DNA of 64,000 nt from Paracoccus isoporae (GTDB taxonomy: Bacteria; Pseudomonadota; Alphaproteobacteria; Rhodobacterales; Rhodobacteraceae). Shown here in pieces: positions 16,913 through 25,511 of the stretch. The stretch lies in the NCBI RefSeq assembly GCF_900101865.1, contig NZ_FNAH01000001.1, positions 434,001 through 498,000 of the forward strand. The letters run 5' to 3'. The first letter of the stretch is position 1. Every line of letters begins with the position of its first letter. A program made the translations under genes and the position numbers. The notes below the pieces were generated by a model. That model was given only the letters and a program-made list of their open reading frames with translations. It was not told the origin of the DNA and did not search any database.

Positions 16913-17737
16913 TCAGTCGGTGAGCATCTGCTCGGCATATTCGCGGTCGCCGCCGGTATCTCCGCCGATGGCCGTCGAGGTCGCCGTTTCAGAAAAATCC
17001 ACGCCCGCGCCGTAGATGTCGCGCGCGACGCCGGTGGTGAGTTGTTCGGGCGTGCCGTCAAAGACGATCCGGCCCTTGCGCATGCCGATCACCCGGTCGC
17101 AATAGCGCCGGGCCGTGTCCAGCGTGTGCAGGTTGCAGATCACGGTGCGCCCGTCCTCGTCATGGATCGCGCGCAGTGTGTCCATCACGACCTGCGCGTT
17201 CATCGGATCGAGGCTGGCAATGGGTTCGTCGGCCAGGATGATCTTGGGATCCTGCATCAGCGCGCGGGCGATGGCGACGCGCTGCTGCTGACCACCTGAC
17301 AGCGCCTCTGCCCGCTTCGTCGCCTGTTCGGCGATGCCCAGCCGGTCCAGAATGGCAATGGCGCGGTCGATATCCGCGCGCGACCAGATGTTGAACAGCG
17401 TGGACAGCGTGCCGCGCTTGTTCAGCAGCCCATGAAGCACGTTCGAGACCACGTCGAGCCGCCCGACAAGGTTGAACTGCTGAAAGATCATCGCGCAATC
17501 GGACTGCCATGACCGCTTTTCGCCGCCGCGCAGCGCCAGCACGTCGCGCCCATCAACAAGCAATTGCCCGTCGCTGGCATCCGTCAGCCGGTTGAGCATG
17601 CGCAGCAGCGTGGATTTGCCGGCCCCGGAACTGCCGATTATGCCGATCATCATCGGCCGGTCGATGGTAAAGCTGGCAGCGTCCACGGCTCGGGTGGAGC
17701 CGAAAATTCGGGTGATGTTTTGCGCTTCGATTCGCAT
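16913..17737 (-). CDS. phnC: PhnC, phosphonate ABC transporter ATPase
   Basis: Predicted 274 residues from ATG at 17737 ([13 protein letters not shown]). Walker [11 protein letters not shown]-loop [13 protein letters not shown], signature [14 protein letters not shown], Walker [14 protein letters not shown] and switch His in CNLHTLD are all intact. It is the first gene of the phnCDE1E2 transport operon. A Pho-box-like site lies 54 bp upstream. An in-frame start at 17800 adds 21 residues that would overlap that site and is rejected. Confidence 0.95.
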   Translation of the reverse strand: MRIEAQNITRIFGSTRAVDAASFTIDRPMMIGIIGSSGAGKSTLLRMLNRLTDASDGQLLVDGRDVLALRGGEKRSWQSDCAMIFQQFNLVGRLDVVSNVLHGLLNKRGTLSTLFNIWSRADIDRAIAILDRLGIAEQATKRAEALSGGQQQRVAIARALMQDPKIILADEPIASLDPMNAQVVMDTLRAIHDEDGRTVICNLHTLDTARRYCDRVIGMRKGRIVFDGTPEQLTTGVARDIYGAGVDFSETATSTAIGGDTGGDREYAEQMLTD

Positions 17738-17790
17738 GTGCCATCCGGTGTCTCGGTGGCGCACTGATCCCGCCAAACTGTTGCGCTTAG

Positions 17791-17808
17791 ACGACGGCAA
17801 CGTGACGG
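17791..17808 (-). promoter_or_regulatory. Candidate Pho box upstream of phnC
   Basis: Read on the minus strand, CCGTCAC-GTTG-CCGTCGT has two 7-bp direct repeats separated by four bases, the spacing of PhoB sites (consensus CTGTCAT repeats). It lies 54 bp before the phnC ATG. This fits phosphate-starvation control of phosphonate uptake. The match is partial in the second repeat. Confidence 0.5.
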
Positions 17809-17922
17809 TTGGATGAAGCTTCGGTCAGATCACGACCGGAAAGATGCCGAACCTTCCGCGCGTTAGCGAAGGACCGGCGCCGCGCGTGGTTGGATCGCCA
17901 GACCCCTCAACGCCTACCCGAA

Positions 17923-17951
17923 ACCCCTCCCGCGACGGGCGCGGAAGGGGT
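17923..17951 (-). terminator. Hairpin downstream of the Hint-domain gene
   Basis: ACCCCTCCCGCG (17923-17934) pairs with CGCGGAAGGGGT (17940-17951), a 12-bp stem with one mismatch and a 5-nt loop. On the minus strand it is followed by TTT. It lies 28 bp beyond the stop of the Hint-domain gene. Confidence 0.55.
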
Positions 17952-17978
17952 GTGACTTCGCGCAGTTGAAGGATTTGT

Positions 17979-19283
17979 TTACATGTCCAGTGTCACCAGC
18001 GGCTGCTGATTCTTCGCATGGCGCGCAGACAGCTTCCGCCCTTTTCGTCCCTGCGCAAACGGCCGGGCGGAGACCGCGGCCCGATCGGATTGGCGGAGTT
18101 GCGGGAACAGGATGACGAGTTCACGGAATGCCGCGCGCCCGATTGATCTGAGCGCCTCCGGCCCGGTGAACAGCGATTCCGTCTCCGCGCCGTTCGAGAT
18201 CACGATCTCATGGGCGTCGAACATCAGGTGGAAATACTCGATCCCGGCAAGGTCCGACGCCACATCAATCCCGTCTATGTCCAGCAATTGCTTCGCGGCG
18301 ACAAGGATCTCCTCCGTTCCGAACATGCGCCGCGCGATGCTGGAGCGGATCAGGATCCGATGCTGCGGCGAGACGCGCAGATCGTGCGTCGGGCTGTGCT
18401 GACCCAATGCCCCCGCCCGGATGCGGATCGGCCGCAGCTTCGGACAGACCGAAAGCGCGAACGCGTCGAGCTTGCGCGAGGCGATCCAGCGGATCGGTTG
18501 CGGCCCGTTTTCGCGCGTCATCACCAGATCACCGACCGCCAGCTCCTCCACCGGCACGTCGCCGCGCACCGTGCGGATCAGCGTGCCGCGTGTGAAGCAT
18601 TTCAGGATGCCGGGGAAGGTAAAGGTGTCCGAGGTCAGGTAGGCGTCGGGATCCGCCTTGAACAGCGCGAACTCATCCGCCGTCATCGGGATCTTGAGCT
18701 TAATGGTGTCGGACACCCCAACCAGCCCCAGCAGCGCACTGCCTTTCGACACCAGGCTGAGATGTGTCCCGTCATACGCATCATCTGCGTCACTGCCGTC
18801 GAGTTTCAGATTGGTTCGCCCTTCGACGGTGAAGGCGTCGGTCTCCTGCATCCCGTTCAGTGTGAAGGTCTTTGTCCCCAGCAGGGCGACACTGGAGGGC
18901 TTGTAGGTGAACGTCCCTGTATGATTTTCGCCCTCGTAGCTGACAGAGATGTTGCCGCCAAGATTGTCGGCGATGCCCCCGCCGATCGTGCCCTCCCTCA
19001 AAGTGATGTCACTGTCATCCTTGACGATGAAGTTCATGCTGCTCAGAACGCTGAGGCCGAGAGCGCCCTTATCCAAGGTCAGCGAGCCGCCGTTCTGCGC
19101 GATGAAGGTCGGATTCGACAGCGCGGCAATCGACGCAGCGTTGTCTATCTCGACATCGACCCCGTCAATCACCAACGTCCCCGAACTGAGTGCGGTGATG
19201 TTGAGCGTGTCCCCATCGGTCCAATTGGTTGAGTCAATCGTTTTTGTTTCACCATCCAGAATATCAAGATTCAAGATCGCCAT
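17979..19283 (-). CDS. Hint (hedgehog/intein) domain protein, probably secreted
   Basis: Predicted 434 residues. Residues 1-228 are acidic, beta-rich and low in Lys/Arg, with repeated Gly/Asn/Asp turns as in type I-secreted adhesin-like proteins; there is no N-terminal signal peptide. The Hint domain starts at Cys229 in CFTRGTLIRTVRGDVPVEEL, then VGDLVMTRENG, SPQHRILIRS (block B-like His) and a C-terminal FHLMFDAHEIVISNGAETES. These proteins are abundant in Rhodobacteraceae; the Hint domain may self-cleave. No type I secretion genes are nearby. GAGGTGAC lies before the ATG, and the promoter lies in an AT-rich gap, unlike its surroundings. Confidence 0.85.
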   Translation of the reverse strand: MAILNLDILDGETKTIDSTNWTDGDTLNITALSSGTLVIDGVDVEIDNAASIAALSNPTFIAQNGGSLTLDKGALGLSVLSSMNFIVKDDSDITLREGTIGGGIADNLGGNISVSYEGENHTGTFTYKPSSVALLGTKTFTLNGMQETDAFTVEGRTNLKLDGSDADDAYDGTHLSLVSKGSALLGLVGVSDTIKLKIPMTADEFALFKADPDAYLTSDTFTFPGILKCFTRGTLIRTVRGDVPVEELAVGDLVMTRENGPQPIRWIASRKLDAFALSVCPKLRPIRIRAGALGQHSPTHDLRVSPQHRILIRSSIARRMFGTEEILVAAKQLLDIDGIDVASDLAGIEYFHLMFDAHEIVISNGAETESLFTGPEALRSIGRAAFRELVILFPQLRQSDRAAVSARPFAQGRKGRKLSARHAKNQQPLVTLDM

Positions 19284-19732
19284 GTGTCACCTCGCGCGTC
19301 AGACATGCGGCATCACGGCACAGCCCGGCCAATGACCGGCGCCACGCATGCGCGTCCCCCATATCGTTAAGTTATGTTACTGATTTCGCCCGGATTCAGA
19401 CCGGAGTGATCCCAGTAAGTTTTTGATAAGATGCAAAATTATTAATTACAACTTTAATTTTCATATAGTTTTGTGCGCATACTTATGGCTTGTATTCGTT
19501 GTATTTTTGAAGCGCGCCCGCAGTCGGAGATTTGTTCTTACTCGGAAGGTGACGCAGGGGCATCTTCGACGGATTTCCGGCCTGCTGGCTCAGGAAAAAA
19601 CACATGGGTGTCCAACTCGCCTTCAACGCAGCCGGACGCCGTCGCAGCCCGCTGCAACCGGCAAGGCGACTGTTCATCTGCATCTAGCGCGGCTTAACAA
19701 AACTGATGCCCGGCTGCGCTGAGCCCGCAATT
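19284..19732. other. AT-rich intergenic region upstream of the Hint-domain gene
   Basis: This 449-nt gap contains a strikingly AT-rich core (about 19360-19510) in a GC-rich window. It includes runs such as AAATTATTAATTACAAC. It probably holds the promoter of the Hint-domain gene (minus strand). The rest, 19510-19732, is of normal composition and holds no supported gene; an ATG at 19423 opens a 99-codon frame, but it lacks a ribosome binding site and family-like sequence. Confidence 0.6.
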
Positions 19733-21169
19733 TCAGGGCGCTTTCCCATGCGCACGCAACGCGCCCGCAAGCACGTCGCGGAACCCCCGGATCCGCTGAG
19801 GTGTGGCGTCCGCGAACCCCACGATCAGACCGCGAATAGCACCAAGTGAACTGGCCGAGAGACGCGAAGGCCTGAACCCCGCGCGACCACAGGCGGCCAG
19901 CACGGCGCCCTCGTCCTGATCGCCACAAAAGCGCAGGGCGAGCTGGACGCCGCCATCCGGGGGACGAAGCGCAATTCCGGGCAGGTCCGCCAACGCATCA
20001 GCCAGCGCCAGCCCGCGCGTCTCGTAGGCGCGGGTGATCCGCCGCAGATGGGTCCGGTAGCGGCCGGAGCGCATCATCTCCGCCAGGGCATATTGCCCGT
20101 GCAGGTTGACTAGCAGACCCAGATTGCGCTGCGCCGCCCGCATCGGCGCGACAAGCGCGTCGGGCAGCATCATCCAGCCGATCCGCAGCGCCGGGATCAG
20201 CACCTTCGCGGCCGATCCCAGATAGGCCACCTGCTCCGGCCCATGCGCCGCAAGTGCTGCAATCTCGCGGCCGCGCCACAGGAACTCGCTGTCGTAATCA
20301 TCCTCCAGGATCAGGGCCGCATGGCGACGCGCATGATCCAGAAGCGCCATCCTGCGCGAAAGCGACATGCGATAGCCCAGCGGATACTGGTTGGAAGGCG
20401 TGACATAGATCAGCCGGGCATCATCCGGGATGGCAGTCACCGCAATCCCCTCCGCATCGACGGGGACAGGCGCGATGGACAGGCCCGCCCCGGTGAAGGC
20501 CGCGCGCGCACCGGCATATCCCGGACACTCCATCGCCACGGTCTCTCCCGCGTCGGTCATCACCTGCGCCAGCAGCGCAAGCGACGCCTGCGTGCCGGGC
20601 GTGATGAGGATGCGCTGCGGGTCGGCGCGGACGCCGCGATCACTGGTCAGACGTTCAGCGATGGCCTGCCGCAGTTCCGGCACGCCGTGAAGCATCCCGT
20701 ATGCCGACGCCTCGCCATGTCGCCGCTGAGCCGCGCGTCTCAGCGCCAAGGCCCACTCGTCGCGCGGAAACAGCGTCTCGTCCGGCGTGCCCGGCGCCAT
20801 CACCCCCCGATCGGCGGCGTAGACATCCTGACGATGATCCCGCGCCATTGCGCCCCCACGTGCCGAAGGCCGCGGGGCCGCACCCTTTGGCTGCGCGTCC
20901 GGCGGCGGCGACGGCGGGGCAACCACTTTCGGCGCCGCACCCTGCCGGGTCAGCAGCACGCCTTCCGCCCGCAGAAGATCATAGGCCGTAATCAGGGTCG
21001 TCCGCGACAGCCCGAGCGCCCGCGCCGCCGCGCGGCTTGATGGCAACGTCGCACCATCCGCCAGCCGCCCGTCGCGCAGCGCCGAAAGCAGGTCGCGATA
21101 GATCTGCACCGGCATCGGATCGGCCAGCTCGGGATCGGGCGAGGTCAGGGAAGCAATCGAAACTGGCAT
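19733..21169 (-). CDS. MocR/PdxR-type regulator (GntR HTH fused to class I aminotransferase fold)
   Basis: Predicted 478 residues from ATG at 21169 (MPVSIASL). Residues about 15-85 are a GntR winged helix (QIYRDLLSALRDGRLADGATLPSSR; ALGLSRTTLITAYDLLRAEG). After a Pro/Ala-rich linker (about 85-125) comes an aminotransferase-like domain with TPSNQYPLG, LEDDYDSEF and the PLP lysine in YLGSAAKVLIPALRIGW. MocR proteins sense pyridoxal phosphate or an aminated ligand. It is divergent from a pyridoxamine-phosphate-oxidase-like gene, which is its likely target; a perfect inverted repeat lies between them. Confidence 0.93.
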   Translation of the reverse strand: MPVSIASLTSPDPELADPMPVQIYRDLLSALRDGRLADGATLPSSRAAARALGLSRTTLITAYDLLRAEGVLLTRQGAAPKVVAPPSPPPDAQPKGAAPRPSARGGAMARDHRQDVYAADRGVMAPGTPDETLFPRDEWALALRRAAQRRHGEASAYGMLHGVPELRQAIAERLTSDRGVRADPQRILITPGTQASLALLAQVMTDAGETVAMECPGYAGARAAFTGAGLSIAPVPVDAEGIAVTAIPDDARLIYVTPSNQYPLGYRMSLSRRMALLDHARRHAALILEDDYDSEFLWRGREIAALAAHGPEQVAYLGSAAKVLIPALRIGWMMLPDALVAPMRAAQRNLGLLVNLHGQYALAEMMRSGRYRTHLRRITRAYETRGLALADALADLPGIALRPPDGGVQLALRFCGDQDEGAVLAACGRAGFRPSRLSASSLGAIRGLIVGFADATPQRIRGFRDVLAGALRAHGKAP

Positions 21170-21184
21170 GATAGTTTGTTCTAA

Positions 21185-21209
21185 AACTGGATATTCAATA
21201 AGTCCAGTT
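21185..21209. promoter_or_regulatory. Candidate MocR operator, perfect inverted repeat
   Basis: AACTGGA (21185-21191) and TCCAGTT (21203-21209) are perfect reverse complements separated by 11 bases, so their centres are 18 bp apart, close to two helical turns. The site lies 15 bp before the MocR start and 43 bp before the divergent gene, in an AT-rich promoter stretch. Confidence 0.6.
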
Positions 21210-21252
21210 GGCGCGCAATAACCCCGGTGAGTCAAGATAAAGGAGAAACACC

Positions 21253-21888
21253 ATGCGCCCCGCCTATGCCAAAGCCCGCCAGCCCAAGCGGGCCAGCTAT
21301 GATGAGGACGTCATTCATGCGATCCTGGACGAGGCGCTTGTCGGCCATGTCGGCTTCATCGCCCATGACCGGCCGATGGTCATCCCCATGGCCTTCGCGC
21401 GGATCGGACGGGTCATCTATCTGCACGGCGCATCGAAGACCCGGATCGTCGGGCTGCAGGGCAAGCCGCTCTGCATGGAGGTCACACGGCTGACCGGCAT
21501 CGTGGCCGCGCGCTCCGGCTTTCATCATTCGGTGAATTACCGCAGCGCGGTCGTCCACGGCACCGCACGCGCCGCGAGCGAGGATGAAGTCGGCCCGGCA
21601 CTCGATGCCATCCTCAATCATCTGCTCCCCGGTCGCAGCGGTGAGGTGCGGGAGATGAGCGCGCGGGAGCGCAAGGCCACCGGCGTGCTGGCAATGGACA
21701 TCGAACATGCGAGCGCCAAGCGGCGCAGCGGACCGCCCGTGGACGAAGATGCGGATCACGACCTGCCGATCTGGGCCGGAATCGTGCCGATCACGACCGC
21801 GCTTGGCACCGGGATCTCCGACAACCACGTCCACGAGGATCTGTCCGAGGCGGCATCCGTCACTGCGGCGCGCCGCAAATTCGCGTGA
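21253..21888 (+). CDS. Pyridoxamine 5'-phosphate oxidase-family (FMN split-barrel) protein
   Basis: Predicted 211 residues. It has the split-barrel pattern of this family: GHVGFIAHDRPMVIPMAF, YLHGASKTRIV, CMEVTRLTGIVAARSGFHHS, NYRSAVVHGTA, and a conserved C-terminal W-x-G-x-V-P (WAGIVPI). It is not PdxH itself, which has a different C-terminus. The family includes FMN-dependent oxidoreductases and haem or antibiotic-modifying proteins. AAAGGAGA lies six bases before the ATG. The divergent MocR gene suggests a link to vitamin B6 or amine sensing. Confidence 0.88.
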   Translation: MRPAYAKARQPKRASYDEDVIHAILDEALVGHVGFIAHDRPMVIPMAFARIGRVIYLHGASKTRIVGLQGKPLCMEVTRLTGIVAARSGFHHSVNYRSAVVHGTARAASEDEVGPALDAILNHLLPGRSGEVREMSARERKATGVLAMDIEHASAKRRSGPPVDEDADHDLPIWAGIVPITTALGTGISDNHVHEDLSEAASVTAARRKFA

Positions 21889-21899
21889 CCTGCGCCCGG

Positions 21900-22580
21900 T
21901 CAGCCGGTGAGCAGCCTGGCCCCGTCCAGAACGCTGACAACCGGGCGGTTCAGCGCGCGCCGAAGCGCCGGTGCGTAGGGTGGCAGATTGCCGCATTCCA
22001 GCACGACGGCGCTGATCTCCGGGGTCTGCGCCAGAAGGCTGCGCCCGGCCTGCACGACCGCGCGCTCCATCGCGTCGCGCGAAAAGCTGCGGCGCTGTGC
22101 GTGCTTCGGCACCAGAAAAGTCTCTGAAAAGAGCGGAACGTTCTCCAGCCCTGCCACGCGGAGGCGGTCCGCCGCGAGACCGGCCGCCCGCAGCGTCGCC
22201 GGGCCCAAACGGTCCGCCGCGGCGGTCAGGACGCCGACCGGCCGATGCGGCGCGAGCGACAGCATCAGCGGCGCGAGGCTGAGGCCGGACAGCAGCACCG
22301 GGACGCTGACCCGCCGCGCGATGACCTGCTGCACCGAGATCAGGAATCCGCAGGTCGAGGTGATGAGGACTGCGCCCTCGGCCTCCAACCCGCGCGCCGC
22401 CTCTGCGAAGCGTTGGACAAGACCCGGATCCGGCGGACTGTCGCGCACAATCTCGGGGCTGCCCGCCCCCTCCACCAGCCGGATACGGGCCGGCAGGTGA
22501 TAGCTGTCAGGATGGCCCGCATCGCCGGGGATGCGCGGGAAAGCCGTGTCGAGGGCGAGGACGCCGATAAAGCCGCTCAT
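21900..22580 (-). CDS. Asp/Glu/hydantoin racemase-superfamily protein
   Basis: Predicted 226 residues. Two catalytic-type cysteines are placed as in the superfamily: ITSTCGF (about residue 77) and VLECGNLPPY (about 196). This superfamily includes aspartate/glutamate racemases, hydantoin racemase, maleate isomerase and arylmalonate decarboxylase, so the substrate is uncertain. Its start overlaps the stop of the BASS-like permease by four bases (22577-22580). It is the last gene of an apparent operon that contains a TRAP transporter and probably the DadA-like gene, which suggests processing of an imported carboxylate or amino acid. Confidence 0.8.
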   Translation of the reverse strand: MSGFIGVLALDTAFPRIPGDAGHPDSYHLPARIRLVEGAGSPEIVRDSPPDPGLVQRFAEAARGLEAEGAVLITSTCGFLISVQQVIARRVSVPVLLSGLSLAPLMLSLAPHRPVGVLTAAADRLGPATLRAAGLAADRLRVAGLENVPLFSETFLVPKHAQRRSFSRDAMERAVVQAGRSLLAQTPEISAVVLECGNLPPYAPALRRALNRPVVSVLDGARLLTG

Positions 22581-23509
22581 GCCGCGCCCTCTCCGTCCAA
22601 CGCCCGCAGGATGACGGGCGAGCTGTAGATCGGGATCTGCGCCATTGCCACGAACAGGCTGAAGGACGGGTCATGGGGCAGCGCCGCCAGCAGGATGGCG
22701 ATGTTGCGATTGCCGAAAATCAGACCCAGTGCGCGGGCGCGGGGACGGGCGAACGCGAACCCGGCCAGCCACCGGGTCACCAGGTTGGCCCCCAGATTCA
22801 GCGCCACCGCCAGCACCGCCAGGCCCATCGCCCGGTCCGGCTGCGCCGCGATTTCTGATACCGCCCCGTCCAGCAGCGGAAACAGGAAGGCCAGCACGAC
22901 CAGTGCCGACATTCCGTCGAGCGCCGCCGCGTCCCGCGCAATGCGTGCGGGGCCGAGCCCGCGCCGCAGAACCACCCCCAACCCGATCCCGCCCATCAGC
23001 ATGGCGAACAGCTTCAGCGCCAGCCAAGACGGCGTGATCTCCAGCGCCAGCCCAGTCGCGCCGAAGGCGAGCGGAATGGTGGCGGGCGCCAGAAAGGTCG
23101 AGCACAGCGTCCAGAGCAGGGTCAGCCGCGCATCATAGCCCAGCATGAGCGCGATATTCGGGGCAGATGTCAGGGTCGGCGCCGCCGCGAAGGCCATGAC
23201 GATCATCAGCAGTCCGGGACCGACGCCCAGCACTGACCCCAACCCGTGAAACAGCATCGCCGCAACGATCTGGAACAGGGCCAGCCCGATCAGCAGGCTC
23301 GGAAGAAAGCGCGGGTCGGCCAGGTCCGCCAGCAGCGCGGGCAGATCCAGACGGCACAGCGCCAGACCGATCAGCATGCTGACCAGCAGCGGCAGGACCG
23401 GCTGGAACATCCCGTGCGGCATGGGCAGCAAGGGCACGATGAACAGCCCCGCCAGAAGGATCGGCCGGGCATGGCGACCCACCCAGATCAGCCCGTCCCG
23501 CGCGCTCAT
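22577..23509 (-). CDS. Bile-acid:sodium symporter (BASS)-like membrane transporter
   Basis: Predicted 310 residues, very hydrophobic, about nine to ten membrane segments. The fold resembles BASS carriers: a polar break APTLTSAPNIALM in the middle, a second crossover region STFLAPATIPLAFG, and GLIFGNRNIAILLAAL near the C-terminus. The ATG at 23509 overlaps the TRAP permease stop (ATGA, 23506-23509). The frame is open upstream to 23890, but that part is a shadow of the TRAP gene. It may export or import the same compound as the TRAP system; this is inferred from position only. Confidence 0.75.
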   Translation of the reverse strand: MSARDGLIWVGRHARPILLAGLFIVPLLPMPHGMFQPVLPLLVSMLIGLALCRLDLPALLADLADPRFLPSLLIGLALFQIVAAMLFHGLGSVLGVGPGLLMIVMAFAAAPTLTSAPNIALMLGYDARLTLLWTLCSTFLAPATIPLAFGATGLALEITPSWLALKLFAMLMGGIGLGVVLRRGLGPARIARDAAALDGMSALVVLAFLFPLLDGAVSEIAAQPDRAMGLAVLAVALNLGANLVTRWLAGFAFARPRARALGLIFGNRNIAILLAALPHDPSFSLFVAMAQIPIYSSPVILRALDGEGAA

Positions 23510-25419
23510 CCACCGGGCGCTTGCATGACCATCGCCGGCAGCCAGGTGGCAAGGCGGGGGAAGGCGACCAGGATCGCCACCATCACCACCATGATGAGGA
23601 ACATCGGCAACGCCGTCCGGGCAATATAGCCCATGTCGTGTTTGGTCATGCCCTGAAGCACGAACAGGTTGAACCCGACCGGCGGGGTGATCTGGGCCAT
23701 CTCGACCACCACCACCACGAAGATGCCGAACCAGATCATGTCGATCCCGGCACCGCGCACCATCGGCTCGATGATCGCCATGGTCAGCACCACCGCCGAG
23801 ATCCCGTCCAGGAACATTCCGATCACGATGTAGAACAGCGTCAGCGCGGCGATCAGCGCCACCGGGGACAGCTCCATCGCGCCGATCCATTCGGCCAGCG
23901 TCCTCGGAACGCCGGTGAATCCCATGGACAGGGTCAGGAAGCTCGCCCCCATCAGGATCAGCGCGATCATCGCCGATGTGCGGGTCGCGCCGAGCAGGCT
24001 CTCAACAAAGCTGTTCCAGCCAAGCGAGCCTTGCAGCAGCGCCAGGATCAGCGCGCCCACCACGCCGAAAGCCGCCGCTTCGGTCGCCGTGGCGATGCCC
24101 AGATACATCGAGCCGATCACCATCACGATCAGCGCGATCACCGGGATCAGCAGCACGGAGTTGCGCAGCGCGCCGAGAAATCCGATCCGCGGCTCTGCGT
24201 CGGGCCGGTCCTTGGGACGCGCCAGCGACCAGCCGGCGATATACAGCATGAACATCGCCGCCAGCACCAGGCCGGGGACGACGCCCGCCATGAACAGGCT
24301 CGTGATGCTCTCCTTTACCGTGACGCCATAGACGATCAGCGTGAGCGAAGGCGGAATCATCAGGCCAAGAGTCGCCGCCCCCGCCAGCGTGCCGATGATC
24401 ATGAATTCGGGATAGCCGCGCTTGCGCAGCTCGGGGATCGACATCTTGCCCACCGTGGTCAGCGTGGCAGCGGATGAGCCGGACACGGCGGCAAACACGG
24501 TGCAGCCCACCACATTTGTATGCAGCAAGCCGCCCGGCAGCCGCGACAGCCAGGGGGCCAGCCCCTTGAACATGTCCTCGGACAGGCGCGTGCGATACAG
24601 GATCTCGCCCATCCAGATGAACAGCGGCAGCGAAGTCAGCGTCCAGCTCGACGAACTCGTCCAGATGGTGATCGACATCGAACTGCCCGGATTGCGCGAG
24701 GTAAATCCGATCATCCCCATATAGGCCACGCCCATCAGCGCCAGCCCGACCCAGACGCCCGAGCCGAGCAGGAAGAACATCACGAACAGGAACACCCCGA
24801 TCTTCAGCCCCGTCGCCTCCCGGTCCAGCCCGGTCATCAGATGCAGCGCGGCATAGACCACCAGCAGAAACCCGCCCAGAACGGCGAAGCGCAGCCGGCG
24901 ATCCGCCAGCACGTCGCGCTCCGGCTCCGCGCGGGGCGGATCGACCCCGAAACTGTCGGTCGTCAGCACCCGGACCAGATTGTCCAGCATGGCGATGGCC
25001 ATGACACTGACCCCGACCGCCATGGAAAGCTGCGGGATCCACAGCGGCGTGGCGTCCTGCCCCTGCGAGACATCGCCGAAGCGATGGCTCAGGATCGGCG
25101 CCTGGATTGCGTACCAGGCGAAATACAGCACCGTCGCCGTGCCGATCGCGTAGCACCAGATTTCCAGCGCACGGCGCTGATTGCCGCTGCGATCGACGAA
25201 CAGGCCGACGCGGATATGTTCATTCTGGACGAAGGTATAGGCCATGCCCAGAAACGAGGCCGCCGCCATCGCGTAGCCCGCATAAGTGGCCCCGCCCGGC
25301 AGCAGCAGGCCCAGCCAGCGCGCCACCATCTGCACGACGACCAGCACGAGGATCATGAACAGCGCGCAGGCCGCCACGTAGCCTGTGCCGGTATACAGCA
25401 TATTCAGTGCCGATCGCAT
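23506..25419 (-). CDS. TRAP transporter permease, fused small (DctQ) and large (DctM) subunits
   Basis: Predicted 637 residues from ATG at 25419 (MRSALNMLYTGTG), which has GAGGTG upstream. Residues about 1-175 are a DctQ-type four-helix domain (FVQNEHIRVGLFVDR is typical). After a linker the DctM domain runs from about 195 to the end, with HTNVVGCTVFAAVSGSSAA, LMIPPSLTLIVYGV, MFLDGISAVVLTMAI and ITPPVGFNLFVLQG. It forms a secondary carboxylate importer with the binding protein encoded just upstream. Confidence 0.93.
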   Translation of the reverse strand: MRSALNMLYTGTGYVAACALFMILVLVVVQMVARWLGLLLPGGATYAGYAMAAASFLGMAYTFVQNEHIRVGLFVDRSGNQRRALEIWCYAIGTATVLYFAWYAIQAPILSHRFGDVSQGQDATPLWIPQLSMAVGVSVMAIAMLDNLVRVLTTDSFGVDPPRAEPERDVLADRRLRFAVLGGFLLVVYAALHLMTGLDREATGLKIGVFLFVMFFLLGSGVWVGLALMGVAYMGMIGFTSRNPGSSMSITIWTSSSSWTLTSLPLFIWMGEILYRTRLSEDMFKGLAPWLSRLPGGLLHTNVVGCTVFAAVSGSSAATLTTVGKMSIPELRKRGYPEFMIIGTLAGAATLGLMIPPSLTLIVYGVTVKESITSLFMAGVVPGLVLAAMFMLYIAGWSLARPKDRPDAEPRIGFLGALRNSVLLIPVIALIVMVIGSMYLGIATATEAAAFGVVGALILALLQGSLGWNSFVESLLGATRTSAMIALILMGASFLTLSMGFTGVPRTLAEWIGAMELSPVALIAALTLFYIVIGMFLDGISAVVLTMAIIEPMVRGAGIDMIWFGIFVVVVVEMAQITPPVGFNLFVLQGMTKHDMGYIARTALPMFLIMVVMVAILVAFPRLATWLPAMVMQAPGG

Positions 25420-25443
25420 GGTCACCTCGGTTCCGGTCGGGCT

Positions 25444-25476
25444 GACCGGCGCATCCCGCTGTGGGATCCGCCGGTC
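25444..25476 (-). terminator. Intercistronic hairpin between TRAP binding-protein and permease genes
   Basis: GACCGGCG...ATCCC (25444-25457) pairs with GGGAT...CGCCGGTC (25463-25476) around a 5-nt loop, a 13-bp stem with one mismatch. There is no T-run. Such stems after binding-protein genes often stabilise the upstream message or partly terminate, giving excess binding protein. Confidence 0.55.
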
Positions 25477-25511
25477 TGAAAGCGGCGCGGCAGCGCCGTG
25501 GCCTGCGCCGC

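Noticed and set aside
19423..19722. 99-codon frame in the AT-rich gap
   Set aside because: There is no ribosome binding site, and the composition changes abruptly midway; it is more likely promoter DNA.
23510..23890. N-terminal extension of the BASS-like carrier
   Set aside because: This is an out-of-frame reading of the TRAP permease; the ATG at 23509 overlaps the TRAP stop.
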